Source: Metopolophium dirhodum (lineage: Eukaryota; Arthropoda; Insecta; Hemiptera; Aphididae). From it: a stretch of 64,000 nucleotides of DNA. The notes below the pieces were generated by a model, which saw nothing but the letters and a program-made list of their open reading frames with translations, had not been told where the DNA came from and made no database searches. Position 1 is the stretch's first letter. Every line of letters starts with the position of its first letter. The position numbers and the translations under genes are program-made. This document shows, one piece after another, positions 62,082 through 64,000 of this stretch. Location of the stretch: the NCBI RefSeq assembly GCF_019925205.1, contig NW_026869907.1:1-64000 (forward strand), given 5' to 3'.

Positions 62082-63029
62082 GTTTTATTTTTGTCCTTAA
62101 TATCACATCGTGTACAATATTACCTATATAAATATAATAATATTATTATGTTCATCAATTTATCTATATTTATCTATATAATTTTTTGTCATTAAAATTC
62201 TGGTCAATAATCATTATACATATATTCAAACAATATTAAAGTAATAGTACAATGATTTATGATTTCTAATTACCAATAATAATAATACATTGTTAAACAT
62301 AATATAATAAAGATTTTTGACATAATATTATAATATGAATTTACTTTTTTAAAACCTATTGGTATAAAATATGTATAATATGATTTCAATAAATAATGAG
62401 AGAAAAAAGGAATAATGATATAATTGATTTTATATCAAATGTAAAGAGAATAGTGTATACTATATTACTATAACTATGACAAAAGAATACAAGTTTTAAA
62501 ATTGTTTTTTACTTAAAGCTACGATTTGAAAGAAACTTATCTATATGAAATCAATAATAAACTGTCAAAAACTCGAATAAGTTATTGAATGTAGGATTAC
62601 GAATAAATAATAAAAATGTAATGATAATTTTAAATTTAACTTAACTTATCTACTAAAAGCTATACCATTTCAGGGTTTAGTTTTCTTGCATAAAAATTTT
62701 GGAATGTCCAACAGATTAATTCCCGCGAACAATTGTAACATGCAGGCAACGATAACTGAAATAATTACAAAATGTATTAGAATAAAATCATGATGCACAT
62801 TTATATTAATAATATTATCGAACTCTCAAAAATACATAATATAATATTGATTAAATTATACTTCTTTTAAAATCAATAATTATTATCTATCTATTAATCT
62901 GTATATTAATACACATATATATTCTGTAGATAATAAACATAAAATAAGTTTTTAAAAATAATGTATTTTGTGATAGATATATCTTTATCCAGAGACACTT
63001 TCTATCTAATTCAAAATTATATTGGCCTA
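62082..63029. other. gene-free AT-rich stretch
   Basis: AT-rich with no recognised feature. Confidence 0.45.
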
Positions 63030-63290
63030 GATTCCCTTTCCCTTAGACACAAGTTAGCTGATATCAAGTTTATCTTCGATCTTGTTAACTAAAATATTGT
63101 TCATCCCGAGTTATTTTCTGGAATTCGTTTTTGAATTCCATATTAAAAATCACAAAATGTATATTTATTTTTATTCCCTCATTTTGAAAATAACAGTGGT
63201 ATAAATTGTTTTCTCTCAAAAGTGTTAATCTTAACAAAAACAATTTGTGTCAACTTAGATATATTTGTTCTTTCCCGAAATTGTTTTAAA
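63030..63290 (+). pseudogene. LINE ORF2 C-terminal remnant
   Basis: The plus strand reads, through three in-frame stops, DSLSLRHKLADIKFIFDLVN, then NIVHPELFSGIRF, and FPHFENNSGINCFLSKVL. This follows the pattern 'RRLxxDlxFlfkliNgxidcPxLLsxIxFxvP...' of the region after the reverse transcriptase in Jockey/CR1-like LINEs. It is dead and truncated. Confidence 0.55.
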
Positions 63291-64000
63291 TTTAAATCGA
63301 TATTATTGTTAAAAGATATTATATAATAAGCAGGAAGGATACAATAATAAAGAAAAATGAAGGATAAGAAATAAAAATGAATATCATTATTGTTTGCAGT
63401 GTTATATAATTATATCAGGTTTTTTTGGTTTTTTATAATTATATTTTATATTTTGTTTATATTAATTTTTCCATACTAAGTAACTTGATATATGGTTATT
63501 TATGTACCACTTATATTATTCATTCTATGTTACATTTTTTTACACTAAGATTACCAGAAGTCTGCATATTTTGTTATTATTATAAAGGACAGATTTGCAT
63601 TAGTATACACCAACTAATAAATAAATAAAAAATGTTACTGATGTTAGGTACCTAAATTGTACATATTTGCTATAGTGTGAACTGTTAATTATCAATTTTT
63701 GAATTAAATAAAAACCCGAAATGTACAAAATATAATATGTACTTGTGTTCTTAAGAAGTACGCATTTCGACTATAATGTTATTTGTTGGCTTCACCGGTA
63801 CCAAACCCTATTGTAAAATTGGTTTGTATTTGGCACTGATTATGACAACATTGTAGCCGTAATGAGTATTCCTAAAATATTTTATCCATCTTGAGATTTT
63901 ATTTAATTATAAAATAACTCCAACCACAATATGAAAAGTTATTATTCGTATCGTATTGTAATTAAATAATGTTTTATACAATATTCTTCAGTTACGGGGA
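63291..64000. other. gene-free AT-rich stretch
   Basis: AT-rich to the window edge, with no feature that I can support. Confidence 0.45.

Noticed and set aside
61947..62195. 82-codon plus-strand frame
   Set aside because: It starts inside the minus-strand SINE and continues into random AT-rich sequence.
1..64000. CRISPR arrays, operon-type promoters, ribosome binding sites
   Set aside because: The window is eukaryotic (spliced genes, SINEs, LINEs); no regular repeat-spacer array exists.

Overview
The window is AT-rich eukaryotic DNA with spliced genes, canonical GT-AG introns, CpG-rich promoter islands and dense transposon relics. The proteins are animal-type: phosphomevalonate kinase of the animal family, PPCDC, COX19, mitochondrial ribosomal protein L21 and a membrane-type phospholipase B1. 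The base composition, the recurrent 'ggtacctacc'-type sequence and the (TTAGG)-like motifs suggest an insect, most likely an aphid. That taxon is an inference; I ran no search.

Left part (1-12.2 kb): after 5 kb of transposon debris there is one compact gene cluster, all on the minus strand. A four-exon phosphomevalonate kinase gene (PMVK) runs from 12050 down to 5442; I rebuilt all four exons with consistent phases. Its 3.1-kb first intron holds three more intronless genes on the same strand: MRPL21, COX19 and PPCDC. The COX19 stop and the PPCDC start are 2 bases apart, so these two are probably read from one bicistronic mRNA.

Middle (12.2-27.4 kb): gene-poor. It holds an inverted pair of a common insect repeat, a MULE-like DNA transposon inserted into an older interspersed repeat, a LINE endonuclease remnant and a SINE with a 5S-rRNA-like head.

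27.4-36.5 kb: an eight-exon phospholipase B1-like GDSL lipase gene on the minus strand, with signal peptide, about 434 aa. Its third exon needs a one-base correction in a T8 run to stay in frame. A CpG-rich island lies upstream.

Right part (36.5-64 kb): no gene that I can prove. It is a graveyard of mobile elements whose ends can be read directly: several non-autonomous hAT elements with 7-8 bp target duplications, a Tigger-like element that carries a nested LINE tail, a TTAA-flanked element with 15-bp perfect terminal repeats, two RTE-like LINE 3' ends with clean target duplications, a tRNA-headed SINE and a second 5S-headed SINE. A few exon-like open segments (36.6, 49.6 and 54.3 kb) remain unidentified. 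The 5S-headed and tRNA-headed SINEs share the same 3' tail, which is the most system-like observation on the transposon side.
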